Shown piece after piece: positions 33,463 through 42,846 of a stretch of 64,000 bases of DNA (its first letter is position 1; every line of letters starts with the position of its first letter). Below the pieces are notes generated by a model. That model saw only the letters and a list, made by a program, of their open reading frames with translations, had not been told where the DNA came from and made no database searches. The DNA is from Stanieria sp. NIES-3757. GTDB lineage: Bacteria; Cyanobacteriota; Cyanobacteriia; Cyanobacteriales; Xenococcaceae. The stretch covers positions 620,001 to 684,000 of the forward strand of contig AP017375.1 of assembly GCA_002355455.1 (NCBI GenBank), given 5' to 3'. The position numbers and the translations under genes were made by a program.

Positions 33463-36060
33463 ATGTTAGAAGCATATCGCAAACACGTAGCAGAAAGAGA
33501 AGCAATGGGGATACCGCCTCTTCCCCTCAATGCCGAACAAACCTCTCAACTATGCGAATTATTAAAAAATCCACCAGCAGCAGAAAAAGAAGAACTATTA
33601 TCTTTATTAAAAGATAGAATTCCTCCTGGTGTAGATGAAGCTGCTTATGTCAAAGCTGGTTTCTTAACTGCCGTTGCCAAGGGTGAAATTAAATGTCCTC
33701 TTATTTCTTCTCAAGGTGCAGTAGATTTATTAGGCACAATGGTAGGAGGTTATAATGTCCAGTCTCTAGTAAGTTTACTCAAATCCAAAGATCCTAGTAT
33801 TGCTGCTGAAGCTGCTAGTGCGTTAAGCAAAACCCTGTTAGTCTTTGATGCTTTTAATGATGTTTTAGAATTAGCAGATAATAATCCCTATGCTAAACAA
33901 GTAATTGATTCTTGGGCAAATGGTGAATGGTTTATTAATCGCCCTAAATTACCTGAAAGCATTACTGTAACAGTTTTTAAAGTACCAGGAGAAACCAATA
34001 CTGACGACTTATCACCTGCCCCCCATGCTACCACTCGTCCTGACATTCCTCTCCATGCCTTGGCAATGTTGGAGTCGAAGATGCCTGATGGTTTAGAAAC
34101 CATTGCCAAACTAAAAGAAAAAGGACATCCTGTAGCTTATGTTGGGGATGTAGTTGGAACTGGTTCTTCCCGTAAATCGGCAATTAACTCGGTTTTATGG
34201 CATATTGGTCGCGATATTCCCTTTATTCCCAATAAAAAAGCTGGTGGCTACCTCTTAGGCGGTAAAATCGCACCCATTTTCTTTAATACTGCGGAAGATT
34301 CTGGTGCATTACCCATAGAGTGCGATGTTTCCCAGATGAATACAGGGGATGTAATTACAATTTACCCTTACAAAGGAGAAATCACTAACGAAAACGGGGA
34401 TGTTATTTCAACCTTTACCCTCAAACCCGACACTATTTTAGATGAAGTTCGGGCAGGTGGACGCATTCCTTTATTAATTGGTAGGGCATTAACCGATAAA
34501 ACTCGCCATGCTTTAAGTTTAGAACCTTCTACCCTGTTTGTTCGTCCCTCAATGCCCAAAGATACAGGAAAAGGTTTCACTCTCGCCCAAAAAATGGTCG
34601 GCAAAGCTTGCGGTTTACCAGGCGTTCGCCCAGATACTTCCTGTGAACCCCACATGACTACTGTTGGTTCTCAAGATACCACAGGGCCAATGACCAGAGA
34701 TGAATTAAAAGAATTAGCTTGTCTCGGTTTTAGTGCAGATTTAACACTACAAACTTTCTGTCATACCGCAGCTTATCCCAAACCAGTAGACATCAAAACC
34801 CATAAAGAATTACCCGATTTCTTCTCTACTCGTGGTGGGGTTGCTTTACGCCCTGGGGATGGTATCATTCACTCTTGGTTAAATCGGATGTTGTTACCCG
34901 ACACCGTTGGTACTGGTGGCGATTCTCATACCCGTTTTCCCCTCGGTATTTCTTTCCCTGCTGGTTCTGGTTTAGTCGCTTTTGCAGCAGCGTTAGGAGT
35001 CATGCCTCTCGATATGCCTGAATCTGTATTAATTCGTTTCACAGGAGAATTACAACCAGGAGTTACTTTACGGGATATAGTTAACGCCATTCCTTGGGTA
35101 GCAATGCAACAAGGTAAACTTACCGTTGCCAAAGAAAACAAAATTAATGTTTTCAACGGGCGCGTGATGGAAATGGAAGGTTTACCCGACTTAAAAGTAG
35201 AACAAGCTTTTGAACTTACCGATGCTACTGCGGAACGTTCTTGTTCTGGAAGTACCATTAAACTAAGCGAAGAAACTGTAGCAGAATACCTGCGTTCTAA
35301 TGTTGCCTTGTTAAAGAATATGGTAGCAAGAGGTTATCAAGATGCCCGTACCCTGATGCGTCGTGTTGCCAAAATGGAACAGTGGTTAGCTAACCCTCAG
35401 TTAATGTCTGCCGATGCCGATGCAGAATATGCAGATATTATCGAAGTTAACCTCAACGAAATTAAAGAACCCATCGTTGCTGCACCCAATGACCCCGATA
35501 ACGTCAAGTTAATGTCAGAATGTGCGGGAGATAAAGTAGACGAAGTGTTTATTGGTTCCTGCATGACCAATATCGGACATTATCGCGCTGCTGCAAAAAT
35601 CCTTGAAGGTGCGGGTACAGTTAAAGTTCGTTTGTGGATTTGTCCCCCAACCCGTATGGATGAAAAACAACTGCGAGAAGAAGGAGTTTATGGTATCTTT
35701 GCTGCTGCTGGCGCACGTACTGAAATGCCTGGATGTTCCTTATGTATGGGCAATCAAGCCCGTGTAGAAGATAATGCGACAGTCTTCTCTACTTCTACCC
35801 GTAACTTCAACAACCGCATGGGTAAAGGTGCAAGAGTTTACTTGGGTTCGGCAGAATTAGCTGCTGTTTGTGCCTTGTTAGGTAAGATTCCGACAGTGGA
35901 AGAATACATGGCAATTGTGAAAGAGAAAGTCGATCCTTTTGCCAGTGATTTATATCGTTATCTCAACTTCGACCAAATTACAGGTTTTGAAGATGAAGGT
36001 AGGGTAATTCCTTTAGAAGAAATGCCTAAGATTGAAGATATTTTAGGTATGCCTGTTTAA
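33463..36060 (+). CDS. acnB: Aconitate hydratase B
   Basis: 865 residues, the AcnB architecture: an N-terminal HEAT-like domain (residues 1-160), the swivel domain 4 (around [13 protein letters not shown] and [17 protein letters not shown]), then the catalytic core ([19 protein letters not shown]). The 4Fe-4S cysteines are in [10 protein letters not shown] and [11 protein letters not shown]. It interconverts citrate and isocitrate in the cytosol. Cyanobacteria use AcnB as their only aconitase, so this is probably essential. The start [22 protein letters not shown] matches the family. Confidence 0.97.
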   Translation: MLEAYRKHVAEREAMGIPPLPLNAEQTSQLCELLKNPPAAEKEELLSLLKDRIPPGVDEAAYVKAGFLTAVAKGEIKCPLISSQGAVDLLGTMVGGYNVQSLVSLLKSKDPSIAAEAASALSKTLLVFDAFNDVLELADNNPYAKQVIDSWANGEWFINRPKLPESITVTVFKVPGETNTDDLSPAPHATTRPDIPLHALAMLESKMPDGLETIAKLKEKGHPVAYVGDVVGTGSSRKSAINSVLWHIGRDIPFIPNKKAGGYLLGGKIAPIFFNTAEDSGALPIECDVSQMNTGDVITIYPYKGEITNENGDVISTFTLKPDTILDEVRAGGRIPLLIGRALTDKTRHALSLEPSTLFVRPSMPKDTGKGFTLAQKMVGKACGLPGVRPDTSCEPHMTTVGSQDTTGPMTRDELKELACLGFSADLTLQTFCHTAAYPKPVDIKTHKELPDFFSTRGGVALRPGDGIIHSWLNRMLLPDTVGTGGDSHTRFPLGISFPAGSGLVAFAAALGVMPLDMPESVLIRFTGELQPGVTLRDIVNAIPWVAMQQGKLTVAKENKINVFNGRVMEMEGLPDLKVEQAFELTDATAERSCSGSTIKLSEETVAEYLRSNVALLKNMVARGYQDARTLMRRVAKMEQWLANPQLMSADADAEYADIIEVNLNEIKEPIVAAPNDPDNVKLMSECAGDKVDEVFIGSCMTNIGHYRAAAKILEGAGTVKVRLWICPPTRMDEKQLREEGVYGIFAAAGARTEMPGCSLCMGNQARVEDNATVFSTSTRNFNNRMGKGARVYLGSAELAAVCALLGKIPTVEEYMAIVKEKVDPFASDLYRYLNFDQITGFEDEGRVIPLEEMPKIEDILGMPV

Positions 36061-36070
36061 CCTTTTCCCC

Positions 36071-36104
36071 TTCCCCTCTTCATGTAGGAGAGGGGGAATT
36101 TTTT
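36071..36104 (+). terminator. Terminator after acnB
   Basis: TTCCCCTCT pairs with AGAGGGGGAA (one bulged G) and is followed by a T-rich tract. It starts 10 bp after the acnB stop. Confidence 0.75.
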
Positions 36105-36127
36105 AATGAGTTTGCTACGATTTAGAT

Positions 36128-36370
36128 GTGAAATATCAACTCAAATTTAAACGCCAAGTTATCAAAGAAAGGGTTTTCTTCTGATGTCAAAGAAAAAATA
36201 TTAGCCGAAATAGTGGCTATGCAAGTGATTTACAAGGGGATATCAAAAAACTCACCAATTTTACTCCAGAATATAGATTAAGAGTTGGGACATATCGAGT
36301 TTTATTTAAAATTGATGGCGAAACTTTGAGAATTTATCGAGTAAAACATAGAAAAGACGCTTATAAATAA
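36128..36370 (+). pseudogene. RelE/ParE-family toxin gene broken by frameshifts
   Basis: Three frames must be joined to read a RelE-like toxin: VKYQLKFKRQVIKE from GTG 36128, then SDVKEKILAEIVAMQ, then DLQGDIKKLTNFTPEYRLRV, GTYRVLFKIDGETL and RIYRVKHRKDAYK up to the stop at 36370. The final block is the RelE core with the conserved Arg and His-Arg tail. At least two frameshifts mean no full toxin is made. It lies 25 bp upstream of the antitoxin gene. Confidence 0.8.
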
Positions 36371-36395
36371 TTAAAATAACCTAAATATAAATAAA

Positions 36396-36596
36396 ATGAT
36401 TGAATTACATACCCAATTTATAACTAAAAATGGTAAAAAAGAATTTGCTGTACTTCCCTATGATGAATTTTTGAAATTACAAGAAATGTTAGAAGATTTA
36501 GAAAATTTAAGAGACTTAAGATTAGCCGAAGAGGAAGACAGAGATAGCCCTGATTATTCCTTAGAAGAAGTAAAAGCAATGTTGGACATCTCCTAA
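36396..36596 (+). CDS. Antitoxin of the Phd/RelB-like type, partner toxin broken
   Basis: 66 residues. The N-terminal IELHTQFITKNGKKEFAVLPYDEFLKL is the typical Phd/YefM-like DNA-binding fold. The C-terminal acidic helix (ENLRDLRLAEEEDRDS) and tail (SLEEVKAMLDIS) would bind the toxin. Gene order here is toxin first, antitoxin second, as in HigBA-like loci. With the toxin gene frameshifted it is an orphan. The last 18 or so codons and the following 130 bp recur at 41405-41582. Confidence 0.8.
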   Translation: MIELHTQFITKNGKKEFAVLPYDEFLKLQEMLEDLENLRDLRLAEEEDRDSPDYSLEEVKAMLDIS

Positions 36597-36719
36597 TTTT
36601 GTCAAATAATATAATTGTTTTGTTACAATATTAATGTTAAATAAAGTAATTATTGAACTGAAAGAAGAGCGTCAAAATATTATTACTATAGTTAATCAGT
36701 TTTAATTAAGTGAGTTGAG
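36541..36719. repeat. Direct repeat, left copy (antitoxin tail and downstream)
   Basis: 179 bp that align with 41405-41582 in the same orientation at roughly 85 percent identity (estimated by eye). The repeat starts in the antitoxin coding region and continues into non-coding or decayed sequence. The interval between the copies holds two insertion sequences and the DUF262-AlbA_2 gene. Confidence 0.8.
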
Positions 36720-36800
36720 TAGCAACCAGAAGGTAGAAATTTTATCTGAGTTGCTAGCATCTACTATTCATTTACACCCTCACTGCAATGAATATTTTTA
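36633..36800 (+). pseudogene. Decayed short ORF after the antitoxin
   Basis: ATG 36633 opens MLNKVIIELKEERQNIITIV and then meets a TAA after NQF. In the same frame it continues LSELSSNQKVEILSELLAST and ends at 36800. The pattern is that of a small helical protein with one nonsense mutation. A second, also damaged, copy of its first half lies at 41499-41582. The family is not recognised. Confidence 0.4.
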
Positions 36801-36861
36801 ATAGATGATTTCAGAAGAGTTAGAGAGTTTACCTGATAATGTTTAAGCTCTTTCCTAGTCA

Positions 36862-38009
36862 TATCAAATCCGTTTGAATACCCATAATTAAATCAGGTCT
36901 TCAGGCCACCAATGATAGTTAGTCAATCCTTGAATCAATTGTGGTTGTCGAAGTAGACTACGGCATCTTTGAATCATAATTTCTTCTAATTGGTCGAGAG
37001 TGTCAAAAGTTTTGTTCGCGATTGCTTCATTAGTCAGAGGCCATAATCTTTCGGCAGGTTGTAATTCTGGTGATTTGGGAGGCATCCAGAATAAATGTAC
37101 TCCTTTGGGAACTTTTAGCTTTTCAGTAGTATGAAAAGATGCTTGATCGAGCGCTAAAATGACTCGCTTTTTTTCACCTATCTCAAAATGCCGAGCAAAA
37201 TCTTCTAACAAAAGACTAAAAACTTTAGTGTTCAACTTGGGTACAATCCACCAATAAGTTTCTCCTGAACCAGGATGTACAAATCCTGCTAACCACAACC
37301 ATTGAAATCGCCAATTAACTTTGGCTATCGGTTGCTGACCCTTTTCTATCCACATGATTCGATTTACTGGCTGCAATCCGATTCGATGCTCATCTTCAGC
37401 CCAAGTTTCTACCGTTGATTCAGGATATTGTTGTTTAATTGCTGCGGCAGTCTGCGCCAGTTTTTTTTCCAGCGTTGTTGCTCTTCGGGATCACTTTCGA
37501 CATGAGTAGGTCTTGGTCTTCGACGGACGTATTCTAGTCCTCGAAGATAATCCCATCCTCTTTGAGGTGCGATCTCTTTGCCTAATAACTCACTCATCCA
37601 AGCTGCTACTTTGGTTCCGCTCCATAATCCTCCTGACTCTGGTGTTGCTTGAAGGGCTTGCCATAATAAGGCTTGTTGTTGTTCATCCAATAGTGGCTTG
37701 GCTCCCTGATTCTCTTTTCTTTTATCCCCCAAGCTTTCTGCCCCCAAGCGATTGTAACCCCAGACAAGTTCGTAAATCCAGCTACGGCTATAGCCAGTTA
37801 TCTCTGCTACTTGTTCTGTAGTCTTTCCCTCTGCTAACAACCAGATAATTTGGTAGTGACTTCGCTCTCGTGGTTCTCTTGAATTACGATATCGTTGTTT
37901 TAGTTCCTCTATACTTAAATGAGGTTCGATTCTAATTCGTTTCGGCATCAATTGAATTTGGTTATTTTCTCTGCTTGATTATATCATGGGCAATTAAACG
38001 GATTTAATA
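36862..38009. mobile_element. IS630-family insertion sequence
   Basis: About 1.15 kb bounded by imperfect inverted repeats. The left end begins TATCAAATCCGTTTGAATAC. The right end, read inward, begins TATTAAATCCGTTTAATTGC. Both lie beside TA dinucleotides, the target of the IS630/Tc1 group. It carries one transposase in two overlapping frames. Its right end is only a few bases from the IS701 element. Confidence 0.8.
36888..37951 (-). CDS. IS630 transposase, two frames joined by a -1 frameshift site
   Basis: Frame 1 (37951-37409, 180 codons) holds the helix-turn-helix part: TTEQVAEITGYSRSWIYELV. Frame 2 (from about 37460 to 36888) holds the catalytic part. The three acidic residues lie in TWAEDEHRIGL, ILALDQASFH and SPELQPAERLWPL, which is the IS630 DDE set. 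The switch is at a run of eight A followed by C (minus strand of 37450-37460). Codons AAA-AAC there can slip back by one base to continue LAQTAAAIKQQYPES in the second frame. Slippery sites are a normal control in this IS group, so the gene may be active rather than broken. Confidence 0.82.
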
Positions 38010-38013
38010 TAAC

Positions 38014-39458
38014 CCCTCTTTTATGACTATGGGGAAAAATATTGAATTAGCAAGCAACAGAGAACGAATACTCTAAAAATTGACTTTGAGGAAAAGGAGA
38101 ACCACGAAAGCGATTCATAATGTTGATTAACTTAGAAAAACCAAGTTGAAGATGTTGATTAGGAAATACGGATAGCCAAGGTTGAATAAGAGAGAAAAAG
38201 ATTAATGGTTGAATAATTAAGCGCAAGTTATTTAAAGAACTTTTCCAACCAGCACCAGAATCCCACGCCTGATGATTAGAGAAAGGAAAAGAAGAAACTG
38301 ATTTAAGAGTAGAGACTTGAGAATTGGCATCGGGAACAATCGTCTCTAATTGAAAATAATTAGCTTGAAGACTTACTAAAAAATAAGTACTCATAATTAA
38401 TTCCCACCAGCGTTCTATACCGTGATAATCTGTAACTCGAAAATCTGCCCAACCAAGTTCATTTTTGACTTGTTTAAACGCATATTCAATCCAGTTTCTC
38501 AAACTATATTCTGAAGCAATTGTGGTGGCAATTTTGCCTTTTTTATTCGTCATAATAAACCAAGTATCTTTTGGTTCAGGGTTTTTGTCGTCTTGTTTAC
38601 TTATTTGATAGAAACGAATATGTTTTCTTGTGCCAAAAATAATTTCTCTAATGTATCTAGTTTCGCTCTTCTTTCGAGATAATTTTTGTTGATAAGCTTG
38701 CCATCGATTATATTTTTTTTTCTCATCGCCGAACATCCAAACCTTATGGTTAGAGCGAATTGCCACAATATACTCCAGATTCAATTGCTCCAAAACTGTA
38801 ATTACATCTCCACTTTCTCCATACAAACTATCAGCTAATATTAACTTGATGTTAAAGTTCCATTTTTGTAATTCCTTGATTATTTCTACAGCTAGTTGTG
38901 GTTTGGTTTTATATGTATCTTCTGCTTTGAGGCATTTGTTCGGCTTAAATATTTTAAAAAGTAAAGGGTATGTTATTCCCTCTACTACTGCATAAGCATT
39001 AACCGACACAATTCCATTTTTTGTCTTTCCTAAATTACCAATATACTGTCTGGCTACATAATCAGTTGTTTTTCCTTTCTTGACATCTCCTGTTTCATCA
39101 ATACAAAGAGTTATTTTTCTTTCTCCAATCAATAATTTAGTCAACCATAATCTAATTTCTCGTATTTTTTCTACATTCCAATGAGCTTCAGATAGAAAAT
39201 AATTTAATCCTTGACTATCTTTTAATCCTACCGCTCTTGCTATCTTTGGTAGCGACTTTCTAGGTATTTCTGATAGCATTCCTAAATGTATTAATTTGAA
39301 TGCTTCATAATTTCTCACATCAGAGAATAGCTCTTGGTAGGCTTGACAATAGTGATCGATAAAACTCACTGTTGATGATGCTTCTCTTCGTGGTGTCACC
39401 ATTTTTCATTGGGTTTTTATTTTCAATTATTTTATCACCCTATAGTCATAAAAGAGGG
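38014..39458. mobile_element. IS701-family insertion sequence
   Basis: About 1445 bp. The ends are inverted repeats: the left begins CCCTCTTTTATGACTAT and the right, read inward, begins CCCTCTTTTATGACTATAG. The two ends are nearly identical, which indicates a recent and complete copy. It contains one intact transposase gene. A clear target-site duplication is not visible, since the left flank is the end of the IS630 element. Confidence 0.85.
38047..39402 (-). CDS. IS701 family transposase
   Basis: 451 residues, intact. It has the N-terminal block YEAFKLIHLGMLSEIPRKSL, the first Asp in LCIDETGDVKKGKTTDYVAR, the second Asp in ILADSLYGESGDV, and the catalytic Glu region NWIEYAFKQVKNELGWADFR. 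These make up a DDE RNase-H-like transposase of the IS4/IS701 type. The length and terminal repeats suggest it is functional. Confidence 0.9.
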   Translation of the reverse strand: MVTPRREASSTVSFIDHYCQAYQELFSDVRNYEAFKLIHLGMLSEIPRKSLPKIARAVGLKDSQGLNYFLSEAHWNVEKIREIRLWLTKLLIGERKITLCIDETGDVKKGKTTDYVARQYIGNLGKTKNGIVSVNAYAVVEGITYPLLFKIFKPNKCLKAEDTYKTKPQLAVEIIKELQKWNFNIKLILADSLYGESGDVITVLEQLNLEYIVAIRSNHKVWMFGDEKKKYNRWQAYQQKLSRKKSETRYIREIIFGTRKHIRFYQISKQDDKNPEPKDTWFIMTNKKGKIATTIASEYSLRNWIEYAFKQVKNELGWADFRVTDYHGIERWWELIMSTYFLVSLQANYFQLETIVPDANSQVSTLKSVSSFPFSNHQAWDSGAGWKSSLNNLRLIIQPLIFFSLIQPWLSVFPNQHLQLGFSKLINIMNRFRGSPFPQSQFLEYSFSVAC

Positions 39459-39516
39459 ATCACTCTTCTAACAAGAGAGAAACTCAAAATTATTTAATTT
39501 ACTAACTGTCTACTGT

Positions 39517-41346
39517 CTATCGATTAAAAAGTTTAGAAATAGCAATCAATTCTTTACCCTTTACTTCTACAGTAGAAGAATCTTGTCTAGTAAATGCCTT
39601 ATCTCCAACAAAGGAAACATCAGTTTGAACAGGAATAGTAATTCTGATAAGAGTATGATGTCCCTTATAAAGTATGGTATCAAACTTAGTCATTACCTGA
39701 GTTTTTAATGGGTCTGATAATTCAGAATTTAAAATTGCATTAGTTAAAATTTTGACATAATCTTCAATGCTTTTACCAATAATTTTTGCTTCTCTATCAA
39801 TTCCTACAATGTACCGTCCATTGATTTCAATAGGATTAATATTATCCAAGTCCTGAATTCTATCAGCATCACTTTTTTTATCTACTACCCCAAAAAAAAT
39901 ATAGCCATCGCCATCAGTACCCAAGTTTGCTATTCCACAAATCGTTTCTATAATTCGTGTAATTAAATCATTATTTATCGATCTATTTTTAGACAAGTCG
40001 AGAAGTCCTTGTTTACACTCATATCTAGATGTTTCTATACGAGAACGACGTAAAGAATTTTCTATATTTAATAAAAGTTCAACACCTTCTCCTAACATTG
40101 GCGGTTCTTGTCGAGCAAAATAATTTTGGATAAGTCCTTTAGTTTGATTAATATTTTGCTCTCTATTTTCAATAGTTTTATAATTACGACTTAAATTTAA
40201 TCTTTGTTGAAAACCTGAAAGAGCTTTCATAATTTTTTCAGGCTCTGTAGGAGTCATTCCTTGATTGATAACTAAGTCAAAAAAAGCCATAAAAATTGTA
40301 TAGAACCCACTTCTTATAGGATTTTCGCTTTCAGGGTTAACAAGATTCCTTAAACATTTTGATTCTGTACTATATGCTTCTATTGTTTCTCTTAAAATAG
40401 AAAAAGTTTCAATTATATCCTGAGTTAATTTTTGAGATGTATAAACTGCCAAACTACTTTCTACATCTTGAAAATATCTACTTTCTTTATCATAAAGCTC
40501 ATCTAAACGTTTAGAATTAACTGGAAGAGGTTTATTTAGTAAAATAGATGCTGCAATGTCAGCAATCATCTGTTCGTCTTCGCTCCCTCTCAGTTGTATA
40601 GGCTGCAATATACCCTGTTTACACCAAAATGTATCATCAGATTTAATCTTATAATCTTGACTAGATTGTCTAAAATCAATACTTATTTCTGGCATATCGG
40701 AAAGGCGAAGTATTTTTTGTGAGACATCTCCACGTAATTCCATTGCAATTGTCCTGACTACCTCTGCAAATGGAGTTGTAACACCTGCTTGTCTTTTGTC
40801 TTGATTACTTAATTGTTTCCCACCAGAATTAAATCTTCCAAAAACTTCAGTAATATCTTCTTCTTCCATTGCAGGATATATGGTAACTGCAAGTTGATAA
40901 TCTAAAATTTTGGAACATTCTTCTGGAGAAAGAAATAAAGCATCTTTACTTATTTGCTTAAAAATATTCTTGTCTGCAAGTTGTTTTGCATAAGAATGTT
41001 CATTGATATCATAATATTTATTTTCAAAAGAAAAAAAGTTTTCTATAAAGCTAAAAATAGCATTAAGCCTCTGCATTCCATCTATAATTTCATATTTACC
41101 GCTTCCATGTATTTGGGGACGTTCAGCAAGTAAAAATAAAGGAATAGGATATCCTCTCAAAATACTTCCAATTAATTTTTCTTTTTCTTCTGTTGTCCAT
41201 ACTAATTTTCGTTGATATCTACGATTAACCAGCAGATTGCTCGAACGATAAAGACGATAAGCTTCCGTAACTGTCATTCCACGTGGCGTAATACTCAAAA
41301 TTATTTCTCCATAGACTAATTGCCAAACGCTATTGTAGTAATGCAA
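39517..41346 (-). CDS. DUF262 (GmrSD-like) protein fused to an AlbA_2/Schlafen-type domain
   Basis: Up to 609 residues. The N-terminal half is DUF262: VNRRYQRKLVWTTEEKEKLI, RGYPIPLFLLAE, YEIIDGMQRLNAIFSF (the D-G-x-Q-R-L nuclease/NTPase motif) and VFGRFNSGGKQLSNQDKR. The C-terminal 180 residues show an AlbA_2 (Schlafen-type) domain: RYECKQGLLDLS, then IIETICGIANLGTDGDGYIFFGV. DUF262 proteins include the GmrSD modification-dependent restriction enzymes, and AlbA_2 domains occur in antiviral proteins, so a defence role is inferred. A TTG at 41298 with GGAGAA seven bases upstream (MSITPRGMTVTEAYRLY) is a better start than TTG 41346. It lies among IS elements and toxin-antitoxin debris. Confidence 0.82.
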   Translation of the reverse strand: MHYYNSVWQLVYGEIILSITPRGMTVTEAYRLYRSSNLLVNRRYQRKLVWTTEEKEKLIGSILRGYPIPLFLLAERPQIHGSGKYEIIDGMQRLNAIFSFIENFFSFENKYYDINEHSYAKQLADKNIFKQISKDALFLSPEECSKILDYQLAVTIYPAMEEEDITEVFGRFNSGGKQLSNQDKRQAGVTTPFAEVVRTIAMELRGDVSQKILRLSDMPEISIDFRQSSQDYKIKSDDTFWCKQGILQPIQLRGSEDEQMIADIAASILLNKPLPVNSKRLDELYDKESRYFQDVESSLAVYTSQKLTQDIIETFSILRETIEAYSTESKCLRNLVNPESENPIRSGFYTIFMAFFDLVINQGMTPTEPEKIMKALSGFQQRLNLSRNYKTIENREQNINQTKGLIQNYFARQEPPMLGEGVELLLNIENSLRRSRIETSRYECKQGLLDLSKNRSINNDLITRIIETICGIANLGTDGDGYIFFGVVDKKSDADRIQDLDNINPIEINGRYIVGIDREAKIIGKSIEDYVKILTNAILNSELSDPLKTQVMTKFDTILYKGHHTLIRITIPVQTDVSFVGDKAFTRQDSSTVEVKGKELIAISKLFNR

Positions 41347-41404
41347 TTTTTAACTACATCAAAAAAATTAATTAACTTTTAATCTTTTTTTTTAGGGGAA
41401 TATA

Positions 41405-41582
41405 GATATAGTTCTGATTATTACTTAGAAGAAGTAAAAGCAATGTTGGACATCTCCTGATTTTGTCAAACAATATAATTCTTTTGTGAAAATATTAAGA
41501 TTGAATAAAGTAATTATTGAACTGAAAGAAGACTGTTAAAATGTATTACTCTAGCTAATCAGTTTCAATTAAATGATTTGAG
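41405..41582. repeat. Direct repeat, right copy (antitoxin tail)
   Basis: This copy matches 36541-36719. It still encodes the antitoxin tail (YSSDYYLEEVKAMLDIS, stop at 41460) but not its N-terminal part. The small ORF that follows is broken. The spacer from 41583 to 41841 is AT-rich without a gene. Confidence 0.8.
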
Positions 41583-41841
41583 CAAATCTATAAAATACGA
41601 ACTAATTATAACTTTCATTTTTCGCTTCTGACTTGTCTTTAAATAAAGCGATCGCAATTATTAGAGATGCAAAATTCAATGTTTATTTATAAATAAAATT
41701 ATTAAGGTAATCCTAAATCTATATCACTAAAAAATGAATCCATCTCTTCAAATTAATTCGTTACTATAGATTTCTAATTTTAAATTTTATGATCGCTTTA
41801 TAGAAAATATCTAAAAATTTGCAAAACAAAAACTTAATTGT

Positions 41842-42042
41842 TTAATCGGCTCGATAAGCTTTTGGTGTTATGCCTGTAAGCTGCCGAAACTGTTTAGTCA
41901 AATGACTGTGACTATTAAATCCACATTCTAAGCTAAGGCAATGTCGATCATTGAACGATTGGTTTGTTTTAACAATTGTTTTGCTCGTTCTATCCGTTGC
42001 TGAAGCAGATATTGATAGGGAGAGATACCAAGCGATCGCCCT
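41842..42042 (-). pseudogene. AraC-family regulator remnant
   Basis: Two frames together give the end of an AraC-type DNA-binding domain: LGISPYQYLLQQRIERAKQL and KQTNRSMIDIALA, then a frameshift, then ECGFNSHSHLTKQFRQLTG and ITPKAYRAD before the stop at 41842. Both helix-turn-helix units are recognisable. The N-terminal sensor part is missing, so this is a decayed gene. Confidence 0.82.
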
Positions 42043-42265
42043 CTCTACCATGACCAACATCCACACCGATACCGAATATACAGCTTTAGCAGCCAAGGGT
42101 TGCAAGTCTTTAATAAAATACAGAGCGATCGCTTGATCTCTTTAATCAAACTACAATTTCTAAAATTTCTAATTAGTCTGCATAAAAAAACCATTGTCAA
42201 CGTAACTAAAGAGTGAAGACAAAAAACAACCAAAACAAACAAAATTCTTTTAAAGGTCTAGAAAA

Positions 42266-42610
42266 ATGAAAAAAGCTGCTTTAATTATCTCCACTCTCGC
42301 TTTAGCTCTTTCTCCTGTCGCTGCATTCGCCCAACAAGCACAAAGTAATGTTCAAGCTGGTTCAAATAGTGCTGTAACCCATGGCATTGGTAACGTAACT
42401 AATCAAGCTGTTTCTAACGACTTAACTCAAACTCAATTCGGTGCTGGTGGATACGGTATCGATCCTCAAATTCAACAATCCGTACAAGCTGGTCAAAACC
42501 AAAGTGCTACTCTTGGTATCGGCAACGTGACTAATCAGAATGTAACCAACAGTGCCAATCAAACTCAAGTTGACTTAAGCGGTTACGGAATTCCTGCTTA
42601 TCCTTACTAA
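42266..42610 (+). CDS. Secreted curlin-like repeat protein
   Basis: 114 residues. A clear signal peptide (AALIISTLALALSPVAAFA) is followed by two repeats of about 32 residues, near residues 25-56 and 68-99. Each contains QAGxN and GIGNVTNQ and ends in (N/T)QTQ. The QxGxxN...GxGNxxxQ rhythm resembles curlin/CsgA-like beta-helical repeats. The tail is rich in Tyr, Gly and Pro. It may form a small adhesive or amyloid-like surface protein. A terminator follows at 42649. It is not in a recognisable csg operon, so the assignment is by pattern only. Confidence 0.7.
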   Translation: MKKAALIISTLALALSPVAAFAQQAQSNVQAGSNSAVTHGIGNVTNQAVSNDLTQTQFGAGGYGIDPQIQQSVQAGQNQSATLGIGNVTNQNVTNSANQTQVDLSGYGIPAYPY

Positions 42611-42648
42611 ACTAATCATTAAATATCACATTCCTTCAAGTCGAACAC

Positions 42649-42668
42649 GGGGGCGAAATGCCCCTTTT
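42649..42668 (+). terminator. Terminator after the curlin-like gene
   Basis: The stem GGGGC/GCCCC with a 5-nt loop is followed by TTTT. It lies 39 bp after the stop codon. A further weaker hairpin (GACCTC/GAGGTC arms) lies near 42714-42750. Confidence 0.7.
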
Positions 42669-42846
42669 AAATTATCATTCTTCCTCCAAGGTCTTTTAAA
42701 GTTTAACTCTAGACCTCTATGACTTTGACCCGTTGCGGTTGAGGTCATTTATTTTATTCATTACCAATCTTGAAGTGCATATTTTTATTTCGATCAACAT
42801 ACTTAGTAATTGAAGAGATTAACGACGACAATTCAAGGTAAGTAAG

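Noticed and set aside
34368-35258. Long open frames on the minus strand inside acnB
   Set aside because: They are antisense shadows of a strongly conserved gene, without ribosome binding sites or family resemblance.
36888-37951. IS630 transposase as a pseudogene
   Set aside because: The only disruption is at a run of eight A where -1 slipping restores the frame. Both halves and the terminal repeats are otherwise intact.
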